Origin: Shewanella gaetbuli
GTDB lineage: Bacteria; Pseudomonadota; Gammaproteobacteria; Enterobacterales; Shewanellaceae
Direction: 5' to 3'
Assembly (NCBI RefSeq): GCF_023284065.1
Contig: NZ_JAKIKP010000009.1
Span: 1-64,000 of the forward strand
DNA: 64,000 nucleotides
Shown: piece by piece, positions 1 to 10,992 of the stretch
Layout of the letters: every line of letters starts with the position of its first letter
Numbering within the stretch: the stretch's first letter is position 1
The notes under the pieces: model-generated
Seen by the model: the letters and a program-made list of their open reading frames with translations, nothing else
Told to the model about the DNA's origin: nothing
The model's database searches: none
Translations under genes and position numbers: made by a program

Positions 1-103
1 GAGCTGTGGTACCACCTGATCCCATTCCGAACTCAGAAGTGAAACACAGTATCGCCGATGGTAGTGTGGGGTCTCCCCATGTGAGAGTAGGTCATTTCCA
101 GAC
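1..103 (+). rRNA. rrf: 5S ribosomal RNA, first copy, 5' end cut by window edge
   Basis: The sequence is a gammaproteobacterial 5S rRNA lacking about its first 14 bases. Its first 100 bases are identical to positions 325-424, the second 5S copy. The 3' end reads CCAGAC where the second copy has CCAAGC, so the closing helix differs between copies. It is the 3' part of an rRNA operon whose 16S and 23S genes lie left of the window. Confidence 0.96.
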
Positions 104-198
104 GCCAAATTAAGTCCAGAAGTAGACTTCAATCATAGTGTGGCCAATACATCGTGAGTGAAAGTACTTTTAGACGCAAATTTAAGTAAGCAAGTTTT

Positions 199-274
<76 letters not shown>

Positions 275-310
275 CGAATAATCTAGTGTGTCGTCCTAGA
301 ACAAAAATTT

Positions 311-427
311 GTTTGGAAACCATAGAGCTGTGGTACCACCTGATCCCATTCCGAACTCAGAAGTGAAACACAGTATCGCCGATGGTAGTGTGGGGTCTCC
401 CCATGTGAGAGTAGGTCATTTCCAAGC
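311..427 (+). rRNA. rrf: 5S ribosomal RNA, second copy
   Basis: Complete 5S rRNA of about 117 nt. The ends GTTTGG and CCAAGC pair to close helix I, with one G-T wobble. The interior is identical over 100 bases to the first copy. It is the last gene of the rRNA operon and is followed within about 12 bases by an intrinsic terminator. The exact mature ends are inferred from the pairing. Confidence 0.96.
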
Positions 428-439
428 GCTAATTAAGAT

Positions 440-473
440 AAAAAAGCCCGTTGCATTAGCAGCGGGCTTTTTT
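440..473 (+). terminator. Rho-independent terminator of the rRNA operon
   Basis: A GC-rich stem, AAGCCCGTTGC with loop ATTA and GCAGCGGGCTT, is followed by a run of six T. It ends the 5S-tRNA-5S transcript. Confidence 0.93.
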
Positions 474-496
474 GCATTTGTGGGTTTAATGCTTTG

Positions 497-690
497 TGTT
501 CGTCATCCTTGAGATCTGTTATCGAGGATCTGCTGTTGCTTAATGAAGATTCCGGCTCAAGGCATTGCCGGAATGACGTGGGTTAGGTTTTGACGTGGCA
601 TGAGTGTTGCTGTGAGCATACGGTGAGGCTTGATGCCCCGATCCGTCTTCCTCGAGATCAGTTATCGAGGACCTGTCGTTCTTACTGCAT
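497..690. repeat. Dispersed hairpin-forming repeat pair between rRNA operon and cinA
   Basis: Two copies of a roughly 35-base element lie at 501-535 and 644-680. Both carry the core GAGATC.GTTATCGAGGA and fold back on themselves. Between them, 549-574 is another hairpin with arms ATTCCGGC and GCCGGAAT. The element is the reverse complement of the repeats at 61355-61388, 61570-61603 and 61805-61838. No protein-coding gene is seen between 474 and 790; the remainder up to the cinA ribosome binding site (AAGGA, about 780) shows nothing else clear. Confidence 0.75.
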
Positions 691-790
691 TAATCCACAT
701 AAACATTTTCACTTAATTGGATCTATTTTCTTGCTATTGCCATATTGGTTGCCTAACTTATTGGGCAATAGCGAATTTGAAGGATGATCA

Positions 791-2065
791 ATGAAAGTTG
801 AAATGATTTGTACTGGCGAAGAAGTGTTATCTGGCCAGATTATTGATACTAATGCAGCTTGGGTGGCTAATGAATTGATGTCTTTGGGCATCGAAATGCA
901 ATATCGTACTACGGTGGGTGATAGGCTTGAAGATTTAGTCGAGGTTTTTAAGTATCGTAGCCAGTATGCTGATGTCATTATTGTTAATGGTGGCTTAGGG
1001 CCAACGAGTGATGATATGTCTGCTTTAGCTATGGCGAAGGCAAAAGGTGAAGAGCTAGTTGAAAATGCAGTTTGGCGTGATCATTTAGAGTCTTGGTTTA
1101 CCAAAAATGGTCGAGTCATGGCGAAAAGTAATTTGAAGCAGGCTTTGCTGCCAGCCTCTGCTGTGATGGTTGATAACCCTGTTGGTACCGCTTGTGGCTT
1201 TCGCGTTAAGCTTAATAATGCTTGGTTATTTTTCACACCAGGTGTCCCATTTGAATTAAAGCATATGTTTAAAGAGCAGTTTGTGCCCTTTATTCAAGCT
1301 GAGTTTGGCAAAGGTGAGAATACTCAGCTTTATAAGTTATTAACTATTGGTCACGGTGAGTCGTCACTTGCTGATACGTTATCAGCTTTGACTTTACCCA
1401 CAGGTATTGAGTTGGGTTATCGCTCATCAATGCCACATATTGAGATTAAGATCTTTGCCCGTGGTAATTCTGCAATTAAGCAATTACCTAAGGTCGTTGA
1501 GGAAGTTAAATCTGTGCTTGGTCATGCGGTTGTTGCCGACAATAAAGCGACTCTAGCCGAAGAAATTCATCATCGTTTGTACCAGTCAGGCTTTAGTTTG
1601 GCTGTTGCAGAATCTTGCACAGGCGGAATGATCACCAGCCAGTTAATCGACTTTCCCGGTAGTTCATCATATTTACAGCATGGATTAGTGACTTACAGTA
1701 ATGAATCTAAGGTTAAGGTGCTTGGGGTGAGTCCACAGATTTTAGATGACCATGGCGCTGTCTCAATCCAAACCGTAGAGGCTATGGCTGAAGGTGCTCG
1801 TGCATTATTAGATAATGATTTTGCGTTAGCCACAAGTGGTATAGCAGGCCCTGATGGTGGCACTGACGAAAAACCTGTTGGGACTGTGGCGATTGCGTTA
1901 TCGACTAAGCAGGGGGTTTATAGCCAAATGATTAAATTACCTCGTCGTTCGCGTAGCTTGGTAAGAAGCATGAGTGCGGCGGTGGCTTACGATATGCTCA
2001 GACGGGCTTTATTAGATGAAGCGGTTATTGTTGACTACCCTTCAATTGGTCGCTTTTCTAAGTAA
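791..2065 (+). CDS. cinA: CinA family protein (NMN amidohydrolase / competence-damage protein)
   Basis: The 424-residue protein has both CinA domains. The N-terminal MoCF-type domain (about 1-170) carries [14 protein letters not shown] and GGLGPTSDD. The C-terminal PncC domain (about 255-415) carries AESCTGG near residue 274 and SGIAGPDGG near 349. PncC-type enzymes deamidate nicotinamide mononucleotide in pyridine nucleotide salvage; the N-terminal domain of related proteins is linked to ADP-ribose pyrophosphatase activity. The ATG follows AAGGATGATCA. It is monocistronic, between the repeats and a terminator at 2096. The family call is firm; biochemical activity of both domains is inferred. 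Confidence 0.93.
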   Translation: MKVEMICTGEEVLSGQIIDTNAAWVANELMSLGIEMQYRTTVGDRLEDLVEVFKYRSQYADVIIVNGGLGPTSDDMSALAMAKAKGEELVENAVWRDHLESWFTKNGRVMAKSNLKQALLPASAVMVDNPVGTACGFRVKLNNAWLFFTPGVPFELKHMFKEQFVPFIQAEFGKGENTQLYKLLTIGHGESSLADTLSALTLPTGIELGYRSSMPHIEIKIFARGNSAIKQLPKVVEEVKSVLGHAVVADNKATLAEEIHHRLYQSGFSLAVAESCTGGMITSQLIDFPGSSSYLQHGLVTYSNESKVKVLGVSPQILDDHGAVSIQTVEAMAEGARALLDNDFALATSGIAGPDGGTDEKPVGTVAIALSTKQGVYSQMIKLPRRSRSLVRSMSAAVAYDMLRRALLDEAVIVDYPSIGRFSK

Positions 2066-2095
2066 TTGTCTTAAAGCTTAAATAGCCCCTAAAAT

Positions 2096-2127
2096 AATAA
2101 AAGCGCCATTAGGCGCTTTTATTTTCG
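2096..2127. terminator. Terminator downstream of cinA, probably bidirectional
   Basis: AAAAGCGCC, loop ATTA, GGCGCTTTT, flanked by A and T runs on both sides. It lies between the convergent cinA and the YceB-like gene, so it can end both transcripts. Confidence 0.88.
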
Positions 2128-2139
2128 AGATAACGTTTG

Positions 2140-2676
2140 TTAAAACTTCACCACCAACTTACCTTTTTGCACAGCAAGCTCTTTGGTCATTTTTGCCATT
2201 AGAGCTTGATTCGAATCTTTCATATCCAATGTATAAACCGGCTGAGTTTCTAAGAAACCACGCACAAATGCCATTACTTGTGGTGTGGCACTCGTGAGGG
2301 CTTTTTCAATATCGGCAGGTTCTGCCGTCACATTAACTAGGTTTAGATTCCGTAGGTAAACACTTTTTGTTTCAGTGTCGTACCAAGGCTCGGCTTCAAA
2401 AGTGGTATTCAGCTTGGCACTAATAGGCATCAGCGGATTACGAATAGAGACTTTTGTGGTGGCGGTTAAGCCCATGGTATTAGGTTTATCACCTAAACTG
2501 ACTTGCATATCATTAAGCACAAGGTTGATACCAATAATCTGGTTACCTTGTTTAACTTCAAAGTGCATCTCATTGTTTAGATAGTCTTCTATCTCACTTT
2601 CAGTAATGCTGTACTGGCTTGCGCAGCCAGTCAGCATTAATAATGCACTTGTGCATATCAGTTTAAGTGTATTCAT
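2140..2676 (-). CDS. DUF1439 lipoprotein, YceB-like
   Basis: The 178-residue protein begins with a lipoprotein signal: a hydrophobic stretch ending LMLTGCAS, so Cys18 would be lipidated. The rest matches the DUF1439/YceB family in length and in its pattern of beta-rich segments. It is probably an outer-membrane-anchored periplasmic lipoprotein; the family role is poorly defined, so no function is assigned. Its ATG overlaps the ppc stop codon by one base (TAATG), which points to translational coupling and co-transcription with ppc. Confidence 0.83.
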   Translation of the reverse strand: MNTLKLICTSALLMLTGCASQYSITESEIEDYLNNEMHFEVKQGNQIIGINLVLNDMQVSLGDKPNTMGLTATTKVSIRNPLMPISAKLNTTFEAEPWYDTETKSVYLRNLNLVNVTAEPADIEKALTSATPQVMAFVRGFLETQPVYTLDMKDSNQALMAKMTKELAVQKGKLVVKF

Positions 2677-5324
2677 TAACCCGTGTTTCTCATGCCTGCT
2701 GCAACTCCAGCAATGGTGAGCATTAATCCAAGTTCAACATTTTTAGAAGGCTCGGCTTCTTTTCGTGTACGTGCTAATAGCTCTGTTTGTAAGAAGTTTA
2801 GTGGATCAATGTATGGATTGCGAAGTTTTACTGACTCGCGGTTCCATGGTGTATGAGACATTAACTCGTCAGACTCTGTTAATGACAATACGGTATCTAC
2901 ACCTAGTTGAAGTCTTTGGCGTAGTTTCTCACCTAGATGATGTAGTTCAGGTTTCACCAAACAGGTTTCATAATATTTCGCCAAATTTGGCTCTGCTTTC
3001 ATGTAAACCATTTCAAGCATTGAAATTCGGGTTTCAAAGAATGGCCATTGTGCTTCCATTTCCCGTAATAAGTTTAGCTCGTCCCGGTCTATTGCTGCTT
3101 TTAAGGCTTCGCCTGCACCTAGCCAAGCTGGCAACATTAAACGATTTTGTGACCAAGCAAAAATCCACGGAATAGCACGTAAGCTTTCAATACCACCATC
3201 TACTTTACGTTTAGCTGGACGACTGCCTAATGGTAGCTTGCCTAACTCTACTTCTGGAGTTGCTGCTCGGAAATAAGGCACGAAGTCTTTTTCTTCGCGA
3301 ACAATTCCGCGGTAATGTGTAACAGACTCTTCAGCGATGCGTTGCATACAGTCGCGCCATTCTTTTTTCGGCTCTGGCGGAGGTAATAAAGTAGCTTCCA
3401 TAACCGCAGAGGTATACAGCGCTAAACTTTGTACGGCGAGTTTGGGTAGGCCAAATTTGAAGCGGATCATCTCGCCTTGTTCTGTGACTCTAATTCTACC
3501 GTCAACTGAACCCGGAGGTTGCGACAGAATAGCTTTATGAGCTGGCCCACCGCCTCGGCCGATTGAGCCGCCACGACCATGGAACAACATTAATTTAACG
3601 TCAGCTTTTTTACACACTTCAACTAATTGCTCTTGCGCGCTGTATTGTGCCCAAGCGGCTGCCATTACACCGGCATCTTTAGCTGAGTCAGAGTAACCAA
3701 TCATGACTTCTTGCATACCTTTGGTGTAGCCACGATACCAATCAATGTCTAACAATGACTTTATACAACTTGCAGCATTGGTTAAATCTTCCAATGTTTC
3801 AAATAGGGGGACGACACGCATTGGATGTGAGCAACCAGACTCTTTTAACAGCAATAATACGGTTAACACATCTGATGGTTTACCTGCCATTGAAATAACA
3901 TATGAGCCTAGTGCTTCTTTTGGCTGTTTAGCAATTAATGCACAAGTGTTGATGACTTCTGCAACATCGTCAGAGGGTTGCCAGTTACTGGGTATTAATG
4001 GGCGTTTATTGGCTAATTCACGCAGTAAGAAAGCTTGTTTTTCACTTTCATCCCAGTGGTTGTAATCACCGACACCAAGGTAGCGTGTTAATTCGGCAAT
4101 AACATCACTGTGTCTTGTTGAATCTTGACGGATATCAAGGCGCAGCATATGAATACCAAAGCTGGCTAGTCGACGCAGAATATCAAGCAGTAAACCATTT
4201 GCAATTAACTTCATGCCACAATCAGTTAGGCTTTGATAAAGTAACTCTAATGGCTGTTGTAGATCAGCTTGTTGCCAAATTAGTTCAGAGGTATCAACGT
4301 CTGGGTGACGGCCTTCTAAGCGATTGTTTAGGTAGTCGATTGTGTTGCGTAATTTACAGCGTAACTGACGTAGTACATCGCGATAAGGTTCATGACTATT
4401 GTTGGTGTAAGCCTGCAACTCTGCATTAGCTTGCTCCATCGATAATTCATTCACTAGCGCGGTAATGTCTTTTAAATACAGTCTTGCTGCAGCATGACGA
4501 TTACGGTCAAGGACTTCTTGGGTGACCTTATGGGTAACAAATGGATTACCGTCACGGTCGCCGCCCATCCAGCTAGAGAAACGAACAGGTGCAATGCTAA
4601 TGGGTAATTGCTTGCCTGTGCGTCGCTCTACTTGATCGTTAAGTTGGCGTAAAAAGTCTGGAATGGCTTGCCAAAGTGAAGACTCAATAGTGCTTAAGCC
4701 CCAACGAGCTTCGTCAACCGGAGTGGGTCTTTCACGGCGTATTTCATTGGTGTGCCATATTTGGGCAATTAATTGACGTAGCCTTAAAGTATTTTGACTG
4801 CGTTCGCGTTCAGACAGTTGGCTATTTTCTAGCTCAGTTAAACTATCTACCACAGAAGTGTATTTTTGAATTAGAGTACGACGTGAAATTTCTGTTGGAT
4901 GAGCGGTTAATACTAAGTCGATTTCTAATTGTTGTAAGCAGTTAAGCAAGTCATCTTCTGCAAGGTTTGCATTTAGCAGGCGGCCTAATAATTGCTCCAC
5001 GGGATCGGGTACACATACTAGCTCGTCGCAGTTGCGGCTAATAGTATGGTACTGTTCAGCAATGTTGGCTAAGTTCAGAAATTGGTTAAAAGCCTTAGCA
5101 AAAGGCACTAATTCGTCATCGGGTAATGCGGTTAATAGTGCTAGCATTTGTTCACGAGAAGACTCATCACCTTTTCGAGCTTGTTTGGCAAGAATACGAA
5201 TGTGTTCTACTTTCTCAAGAAATGCATCGCCAAGGTGGCTTTGCATGGTGTCACCTAATATTTGGCCTAAATGTCCCACGTTTGCTCTCAGTGAGGCATA
5301 CATATCTGCCACTTGCTCTGCCAT
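2676..5324 (-). CDS. ppc: Phosphoenolpyruvate carboxylase
   Basis: This 882-residue protein is full length for bacterial PEP carboxylase, which adds bicarbonate to phosphoenolpyruvate to make oxaloacetate and so refills the TCA cycle. The catalytic signature LTAHPTE is at 139-145 (His142). A glycine-rich active-site loop, [14 protein letters not shown], lies in the C-terminal half, and the family C-terminus GMRNTG is intact. It is the first gene of a two-gene unit with the downstream lipoprotein. No clear regulatory site was identified in the 143 bases upstream. Confidence 0.97.
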   Translation of the reverse strand: MAEQVADMYASLRANVGHLGQILGDTMQSHLGDAFLEKVEHIRILAKQARKGDESSREQMLALLTALPDDELVPFAKAFNQFLNLANIAEQYHTISRNCDELVCVPDPVEQLLGRLLNANLAEDDLLNCLQQLEIDLVLTAHPTEISRRTLIQKYTSVVDSLTELENSQLSERERSQNTLRLRQLIAQIWHTNEIRRERPTPVDEARWGLSTIESSLWQAIPDFLRQLNDQVERRTGKQLPISIAPVRFSSWMGGDRDGNPFVTHKVTQEVLDRNRHAAARLYLKDITALVNELSMEQANAELQAYTNNSHEPYRDVLRQLRCKLRNTIDYLNNRLEGRHPDVDTSELIWQQADLQQPLELLYQSLTDCGMKLIANGLLLDILRRLASFGIHMLRLDIRQDSTRHSDVIAELTRYLGVGDYNHWDESEKQAFLLRELANKRPLIPSNWQPSDDVAEVINTCALIAKQPKEALGSYVISMAGKPSDVLTVLLLLKESGCSHPMRVVPLFETLEDLTNAASCIKSLLDIDWYRGYTKGMQEVMIGYSDSAKDAGVMAAAWAQYSAQEQLVEVCKKADVKLMLFHGRGGSIGRGGGPAHKAILSQPPGSVDGRIRVTEQGEMIRFKFGLPKLAVQSLALYTSAVMEATLLPPPEPKKEWRDCMQRIAEESVTHYRGIVREEKDFVPYFRAATPEVELGKLPLGSRPAKRKVDGGIESLRAIPWIFAWSQNRLMLPAWLGAGEALKAAIDRDELNLLREMEAQWPFFETRISMLEMVYMKAEPNLAKYYETCLVKPELHHLGEKLRQRLQLGVDTVLSLTESDELMSHTPWNRESVKLRNPYIDPLNFLQTELLARTRKEAEPSKNVELGLMLTIAGVAAGMRNTG

Positions 5325-5467
5325 ACATACTCTCCAAAGTAAAATTAATAAACTTGTGAACTTGCTATCACAATAACCAGCGTTAACTAGTCGGTCAATA
5401 CATCTGCGCGCTATTTTGTAATTAAATTTCGTTAAAAACTTACAAAAACTGTGTTTTGTGACGACTT

Positions 5468-6619
5468 TTATTTAATACAAGCGTGATAAATCAGTTTTTT
5501 GATCAACTCGACTGTCGGAGTGAGATATTCCAAACCAATAAATTCGTCAGGTTGATGTGCTTGATTAATGCTGCCAGGCCCCAAGACTAGCGTTTGGCAA
5601 CCTAGCTTATTGATATAAGGTGCCTCTGTAGAGTAGTTAACCACTTCAGGTTCATTTCCTGATAATTCAGCCACTAATTTGGTCCACGGATTTTCAGCTT
5701 TGCCAGCAAATGACTCTGCACCTGGGTATAACGTGCTGACACTAATGCTGCCAGGGTACTCATTGCTAATATCAGCTAGGTAGTTAAGCACCAGTAGTTC
5801 AAGTTCAGCGAGCTCCATTCCCGGTAATGGGCGAATATCAAGGTGAAGGTCGCAACAACCACAAATTCTATTGGCGGCATCGCCGCCGTGAATATGGCCA
5901 AAATTCATGGTTGGATAAGGCACTGTGAAGGCGTCTTCTCGATAATTTTCGCTTAAATGCTGTTTTAACTTCATTAATTGGCTAATGACTTTGTGCATTA
6001 CTTCAATAGCGTTTAATCCACGGGCGGGATCAGATGAGTGCCCACTGCGCCCAATCACTCTAATGCCTTGAGCCAAGTGCCCCTTATGCATATAAACCGG
6101 TTTTAGGCTGGTGGGTTCACCAATAATGGCGTAATCCGGCGCAATTGTTTTAGCGTCGGCAAACGCTTTTGCGCCACTCATGGTGGTTTCTTCATCGGCA
6201 CTAGCGAATATGGTTAACGGGCGCTTAAAATCTTGTAATGGCATCTCTTTTAAGGCTTCGAGTACTAGGGCAAAAAAGCCTTTCATGTCGCAGGTGCCTA
6301 AACCATACCAGCGGTTATCTTTTTCGGTTAATTCAAAAGGACTTTGGCTCCAACGACCTTCATCAAATGGCACTGTGTCAGTATGGCCGGCCAACAATAA
6401 CCCCCCTTCACCTTGACCAAACCGTGCAATCAGATTTTGCTTATTGCGTGAGTCAGCAACTTCAGGCGTTTCACAGCGAAATCCCAACTCGCTAAACCAA
6501 TCTTGCAACAATCCAATAACTGCATGGTTACTCATATCTTGTTCAGCTTCTAATGCGCTGATGGAAGGAGTGGCAATTAACTGCCTAAATGCACCTTTCA
6601 GGTCGGGTAATGTGCTCAT
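5468..6619 (-). CDS. argE: Acetylornithine deacetylase
   Basis: The 383-residue M20-family metallohydrolase releases ornithine from N-acetylornithine in the linear arginine pathway. Metal-site segments are visible: GHTD (78-81), GTCDMKG (108-114) and DEET (142-145). I chose the ATG at 6619 because AGGA lies about six bases upstream; an upstream in-frame start at 6643 would add eight residues but has no ribosome binding site. It is transcribed divergently from argC, with ARG boxes close to its start, so ArgR probably represses both directions. Confidence 0.95.
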   Translation of the reverse strand: MSTLPDLKGAFRQLIATPSISALEAEQDMSNHAVIGLLQDWFSELGFRCETPEVADSRNKQNLIARFGQGEGGLLLAGHTDTVPFDEGRWSQSPFELTEKDNRWYGLGTCDMKGFFALVLEALKEMPLQDFKRPLTIFASADEETTMSGAKAFADAKTIAPDYAIIGEPTSLKPVYMHKGHLAQGIRVIGRSGHSSDPARGLNAIEVMHKVISQLMKLKQHLSENYREDAFTVPYPTMNFGHIHGGDAANRICGCCDLHLDIRPLPGMELAELELLVLNYLADISNEYPGSISVSTLYPGAESFAGKAENPWTKLVAELSGNEPEVVNYSTEAPYINKLGCQTLVLGPGSINQAHQPDEFIGLEYLTPTVELIKKLIYHACIK

Positions 6620-6643
6620 TTGTTGTCCTGTAATAAAAAACAT

Positions 6644-6682
6644 TAAAAATATTTATTCAGTAATATTGCATAAATAATATCT
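6644..6682. promoter_or_regulatory. Tandem ARG boxes (ArgR operator) between argE and argC
   Basis: Two 18-bp sites fit the ArgR consensus WNTGAATWWWWATTCANW. Box 1 is 6644-6661 with half sites AAAAT and ATTCA; box 2 is 6665-6682 with half sites TGCAT and AATAT. They are separated by exactly 3 bp, the canonical ArgR hexamer spacing. Each box is imperfect alone; the spacing and the position between divergent arginine genes make the call. The rest of 6683-6878 is the argC leader, with no other clear element. Confidence 0.7.
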
Positions 6683-6878
6683 TATGTTAGTCTAGCAAAC
6701 AGATGACTAAGGTACTACAGCCTAACTGAGATAAATGAAAATATATATGTGTAACTTTACTGCTTTAACCAATAGCTCAACCTTCATGGTTCACTGCCTG
6801 CGACGATAGTTCAAATCGGGCGCATTTCGTCTATATGAACTATGATAATACCTTCTTTTTTAAATAAGACTCAACATA

Positions 6879-7859
6879 ATGAAAAATATCGCAATTATTG
6901 GTGCCAGTGGTTACACAGGGGCACAAATCACCTCTCTTATACATGCTGATGCAAACTTAGCTGTACAAGGGTTATATGTTTCTGAAAACAGTCTTGATAA
7001 AGGCCGTAAATTAGCTGATTTGTATCCGGTTTATAGTCATATTCCTTATGCGTTATCTCCATTGTCTGATGAAGCGAAAGCTAAAATTGTTGCTGAAGCT
7101 GATGCTGTCGTATTGGCGACAGAGCACTCAGTAAGTTTAACCTTAGCAGCAGAGTTCTATAACAAAGGCTTGGCGGTATTCGATTTGAGTGGGGCTTATC
7201 GTTTTGCAGATGTTGAGCAATACCCTAAATGGTATGGCTTTGAACATACTGAACAAGCCGTTTTAGCTCAAGCCGTTTATGGTTTAGCTGAATGGAACAG
7301 TGAGCAAATTAAACAAACCAAAATGATTGCGGTGCCAGGGTGTTACCCAACGGCATCATTAACCGCTTTAAAGCCATTAAAGCCATTTTTGACTGACGCC
7401 TTTCCGGTTATTAATGCGGTAAGTGGTGTCACAGGCGCAGGTAGAAAGGCTCAATTACACACAAGCTTTTGCGAAGTCAGCCTAACACCGTATGGCGTGT
7501 TGGGTCACAGACACCAACCTGAAATTACGACACACTTGGGTCAGGAAGTTATTTTTACTCCTCATTTAGGTAATTTTAAACGTGGAATTTTAGCAACCAT
7601 TACGGTGCAACTTAAACCAGGCACCACTGAAGCAGACATTGCTAAGGCTTATAGCGTTTATGACGATTCGCCTATTGTGTCAGTGAAGCAGAATCAGTTC
7701 CCTAAAGTTGATGACGTAGTGCTTACGCCTAATTGTCATTTAGGGTGGAAGTATGATGCAAACACCGGGTATTTAGTGGTTGCAAGTGCAATTGATAACT
7801 TAATGAAAGGTGCTGCAAGCCAAGGCTTGCAGTGCATTAAAATCCACTTTGGTGTTTAA
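6879..7859 (+). CDS. argC: N-acetyl-gamma-glutamyl-phosphate reductase
   Basis: This 326-residue enzyme performs the NADPH-dependent third step of arginine synthesis, making N-acetylglutamate semialdehyde. The nucleotide-binding GASGYTG is at 8-14 and the catalytic Cys is Cys155 in VPGCYPTA. It is the first gene of argCBFG, transcribed away from argE, and the upstream ARG boxes suggest repression by ArgR with arginine. The length is slightly short of 330-345 residues, normal for this subgroup. Confidence 0.97.
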   Translation: MKNIAIIGASGYTGAQITSLIHADANLAVQGLYVSENSLDKGRKLADLYPVYSHIPYALSPLSDEAKAKIVAEADAVVLATEHSVSLTLAAEFYNKGLAVFDLSGAYRFADVEQYPKWYGFEHTEQAVLAQAVYGLAEWNSEQIKQTKMIAVPGCYPTASLTALKPLKPFLTDAFPVINAVSGVTGAGRKAQLHTSFCEVSLTPYGVLGHRHQPEITTHLGQEVIFTPHLGNFKRGILATITVQLKPGTTEADIAKAYSVYDDSPIVSVKQNQFPKVDDVVLTPNCHLGWKYDANTGYLVVASAIDNLMKGAASQGLQCIKIHFGV

Positions 7860-7886
7860 CACTTAAAAATATCAAGGATAACAATT

Positions 7887-8666
7887 ATGTCTGCAAATTC
7901 TGTTTTGGTATTAAAAGTGGGTGGCGCATTGCTGCAAAATGAAGCGGCGACACTGAAGTTAATGAGCGCGATTAAAGAAATGGGCGCTACAGGACAAAAA
8001 ATTGTTTTAGTGCATGGTGGTGGTTGTTTAGTAGACGAACAACTTGCCGCTAACGATAAGCAAGTGAGTAAACTGGATGGTTTACGTGTTACCCCAAGTG
8101 ACCAAATTGGTATTGTGGTCGGAGCGTTAGCAGGCACTTCTAACAAAATGTTACAAGCTGCAGCTACCAAAGCGGGTATGGTTGCAGTGGGTATGAGCTT
8201 AGGCGACGGAAATACCGTTAATGCCACAATTAAAGACCCTCGTTTAGGGCTGGTTGGAGAAGTGACTCCTAATGATGCCAGCTATTTATCGTTTATTTTA
8301 GACCAAGGTTGGCTGCCTATTTGTAGCTCTATTGCCATTTCAGCAGCGGGCGACATGCTTAATGTCAATGCTGACCAAGCAGCCACTGCGCTAGCTAAAT
8401 TGGTCAATGGCACCTTAGTCTTGTTATCCGATGTTTCGGGTGTGTGGGATGCCAACAAGCAAGTCATTAAAAGTTTAAATAAACATGAAATTGAAACATT
8501 AGTCGCTCAAGGTGTGATTGAGAAAGGCATGAAAGTCAAAGTTGAAGCAGCACTAGAAGTTGCTCAATGGATGGGCAAGCCTGTTTTAGTGGCATCTTGG
8601 CAAGATACTGAACAGTTAAAAACATTAGCACAAGGCGGGTCCGTTGGGACTCAAATTCAGCCTTAA
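7887..8666 (+). CDS. argB: Acetylglutamate kinase
   Basis: The 259-residue amino-acid-kinase-fold protein phosphorylates N-acetylglutamate with ATP, the second step of arginine synthesis. It shows VLKVGGALL at the N-terminus and the substrate-loop glycines VHGGG around residues 43-47. It has no N-terminal extension, so it resembles the arginine-insensitive type found where ArgA is the feedback-controlled step; argA is present at 57639. It lies 27 bases after argC and ends at the TAA just before argF. Confidence 0.96.
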   Translation: MSANSVLVLKVGGALLQNEAATLKLMSAIKEMGATGQKIVLVHGGGCLVDEQLAANDKQVSKLDGLRVTPSDQIGIVVGALAGTSNKMLQAAATKAGMVAVGMSLGDGNTVNATIKDPRLGLVGEVTPNDASYLSFILDQGWLPICSSIAISAAGDMLNVNADQAATALAKLVNGTLVLLSDVSGVWDANKQVIKSLNKHEIETLVAQGVIEKGMKVKVEAALEVAQWMGKPVLVASWQDTEQLKTLAQGGSVGTQIQP

Positions 8667-8677
8667 TGGAGTCATTT

Positions 8678-9583
8678 ATGAACCACCTGTTGTCGATCAA
8701 AGAATTATCTCAAGCTCAGTTATTGGACCTTTTAGCATTAGCTAAAAAAATTAAAAATAACCCTGCCGATTACCGTCATGCATTAGATGGAAAAAGCGTA
8801 GTGATGTTATTTGAAAAGCCATCACTGCGAACTCGAGTTAGCTTTGATATCGGTATTAATAAATTAGGTGGCCACTGTTTATATTTAGATCAACAAAATG
8901 GTGCCTTAGGTAAGCGTGAGCCGGTATCTGATTTTGCCAGTAATTTATCTTGCTGGGCAGATGCTATTGTGGCGCGTACATACCTACACACCACAATTGA
9001 AGAGCTTGCTGAACACGGTAAAGTACCCGTTATTAATGCATTGTCTGATTTATATCATCCTTGTCAGGCTTTAGCTGACTTCTTAACCTTGTCAGAAAAG
9101 TTTGATGATGTCACTAAAGTGAAATTAGCTTATTTAGGTGACGGTAATAACGTGGCACATTCACTGATGTATGGTGCGGCTATATTAGGCGCCACAATGA
9201 CCGTAGTATGTCCTGAAGGCCATTTTCCAGCAGATGAAGTGGTCACTGAAGTGCAGCAAATTGCCGAGCAAAATGGTGGCCAATTAATTTTAACTTCAGA
9301 TTTAAATGCGATAAATGAGCAAGATGCCGTTTACACTGATACTTGGATTTCAATGGGCGATGATACTTCATTAGCAGAAATTGAAGCCAAGTTTAAACCA
9401 TACCAAGTCACTCAAGCGTTAATGGATAAATTAGGCGCAAAATACTTTATGCATTGCTTACCTGCATACAGAGAAGTTGAAGCAACAGCAGAAGTGGTAG
9501 ATGGTGAAGGCTCATTGATTTTAGATCAAGCTGAAAACCGAATGCATGCCCAAAATGCGGTACTGGTAACCCTATTAAGTTAA
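8678..9583 (+). CDS. argF: Ornithine carbamoyltransferase
   Basis: The 301-residue enzyme joins ornithine and carbamoyl phosphate into citrulline. The carbamoyl-phosphate loop reads SLRTR (49-53) where most family members have [13 protein letters not shown] and HCLPAY are intact. The ATG at 8678 is preceded by GGAG at the right distance. An earlier ATG at 8666 overlaps the argB stop but lies over that ribosome binding site. It is third in argCBFG. Confidence 0.95.
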   Translation: MNHLLSIKELSQAQLLDLLALAKKIKNNPADYRHALDGKSVVMLFEKPSLRTRVSFDIGINKLGGHCLYLDQQNGALGKREPVSDFASNLSCWADAIVARTYLHTTIEELAEHGKVPVINALSDLYHPCQALADFLTLSEKFDDVTKVKLAYLGDGNNVAHSLMYGAAILGATMTVVCPEGHFPADEVVTEVQQIAEQNGGQLILTSDLNAINEQDAVYTDTWISMGDDTSLAEIEAKFKPYQVTQALMDKLGAKYFMHCLPAYREVEATAEVVDGEGSLILDQAENRMHAQNAVLVTLLS

Positions 9584-9648
9584 TGTTTGGCTTAGGCCGA
9601 ACACCAAAAAGAATAAAGCAACATCAAATTGAATTTAGGAAAATAAAC

Positions 9649-10872
9649 ATGTCTAGTGCAGTGAAAAAAACCGACGTTAAAAAAGTCGTATTAGCGTACT
9701 CAGGTGGGTTAGATACCTCAGCGATTATCCCTTGGTTAAAAGAAACCTATGATAATTGTGAAATTGTGGCCTTTTGTGCCGACGTTGGTCAAGGTGAAGA
9801 AGAGCTTGAAGGCTTACACGAGAAAGCACTAGCCTCTGGTGCATCAGAATGTCATATCGTTGATCTAAAAGAAGAGTTTGTTGCTGATTATATCTACCCA
9901 ACTATTGCCACAGGCGCAATTTATGAAGGTACCTATTTATTAGGGACCTCAATGGCTCGCCCAATTATTGCTAAAGCACAGGTTGAAGTGGCGCGTAAAG
10001 TGGGTGCAGATGCCGTGTGTCATGGCTGTACCGGTAAAGGTAATGACCAAGTCCGTTTTGAAGGCTGTTTTGCCGCATTAGCGCCAGATTTAAAAGTGAT
10101 AGCGCCTTGGCGTGAATGGGAAATGCGTAGCCGTGAAGACCTACTAGATTACTTAGCCGAGCGTAATATTAAAACTACCGCTTCAGCTACTAAGATTTAT
10201 AGTCGCGACGCTAACGCTTGGCATATTTCTCATGAAGGTGGTGAGCTAGAAGACCCTTGGAATGAGCCTTCAAAAGGTGTTTGGACATTAACCGTTGCAC
10301 CAGAAGATGCGCCAAATGAGCCAGAATATGTGTCATTAGCCATTAAAAATGGCCGTATTACCCATGTTAATGATGAAGCATTAACCCCTTATGCGGCACT
10401 AATGAAGTTAAACGACATTGCAGGTAAACATGGCGTAGGCCGTATTGATATTACCGAAAACCGTTTAGTTGGCATGAAGTCTCGTGGTTGCTATGAAACA
10501 CCAGGCGGTACAGTAATGTTTGCTGGTTTACGTGCCATTGAAGAATTGGTTCTAGATAAAACTAGCCGTACATGGCGTGAGCAAATTGCCGGCCAAATGG
10601 CGCATTTAGTTTATGATGGACGTTGGTTTACACCATTATGTAACTCACTTATTGCTGCCTCTGAGTCACTAGCAGAATTAGTGAACGGTGATGTGGTTAT
10701 TAAGCTTTATAAAGGCCAAGCAACGCCTGTGAAGAAACGTTCGCCAAATAGCTTGTACTCAGAAGACTTCGCAACCTTTGGTGAAGACGATGTGTACGAC
10801 CAAAAACATGCTGAAGGTTTTATTCGCTTGTACTCGCTAGCGAGTCGTATTCGTGCATTAAGCACTAAATAA
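9649..10872 (+). CDS. argG: Argininosuccinate synthase
   Basis: This 407-residue ATP-dependent enzyme condenses citrulline with aspartate. The PP-loop AYSGGLDTS is at 16-24 and the family segments [15 protein letters not shown] and [16 protein letters not shown] are present. I place the start at 9649, where AGGA precedes the ATG; an in-frame ATG at 9583 would add 22 unconserved residues. It is the last gene before a hairpin that separates it from argH. Confidence 0.96.
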   Translation: MSSAVKKTDVKKVVLAYSGGLDTSAIIPWLKETYDNCEIVAFCADVGQGEEELEGLHEKALASGASECHIVDLKEEFVADYIYPTIATGAIYEGTYLLGTSMARPIIAKAQVEVARKVGADAVCHGCTGKGNDQVRFEGCFAALAPDLKVIAPWREWEMRSREDLLDYLAERNIKTTASATKIYSRDANAWHISHEGGELEDPWNEPSKGVWTLTVAPEDAPNEPEYVSLAIKNGRITHVNDEALTPYAALMKLNDIAGKHGVGRIDITENRLVGMKSRGCYETPGGTVMFAGLRAIEELVLDKTSRTWREQIAGQMAHLVYDGRWFTPLCNSLIAASESLAELVNGDVVIKLYKGQATPVKKRSPNSLYSEDFATFGEDDVYDQKHAEGFIRLYSLASRIRALSTK

Positions 10873-10901
10873 CATAAGACGCTGCAGCATATCCAAATTT
10901 A

Positions 10902-10927
10902 GGGCGCAATGCAGCGCCCTTATTTTT
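10902..10927 (+). terminator. Hairpin with T-rich tail between argG and argH
   Basis: GGGCGC and GCGCCC pair around a six-base loop, followed by TTATTTTT. It can stop or reduce transcription after argG. Since argH starts 66 bases later with its own ribosome binding site (AGAGGA), argH is either read through or has its own promoter. Confidence 0.75.
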
Positions 10928-10992
10928 AGCCACAACGGCAACATGACACAAATTTTGCAAACTCACTTTGTAAACTAAAGAGGAACACCACC

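Noticed and set aside
309..512. 67-codon open frame over the second 5S rRNA
   Set aside because: It lies on a structural RNA and its terminator.
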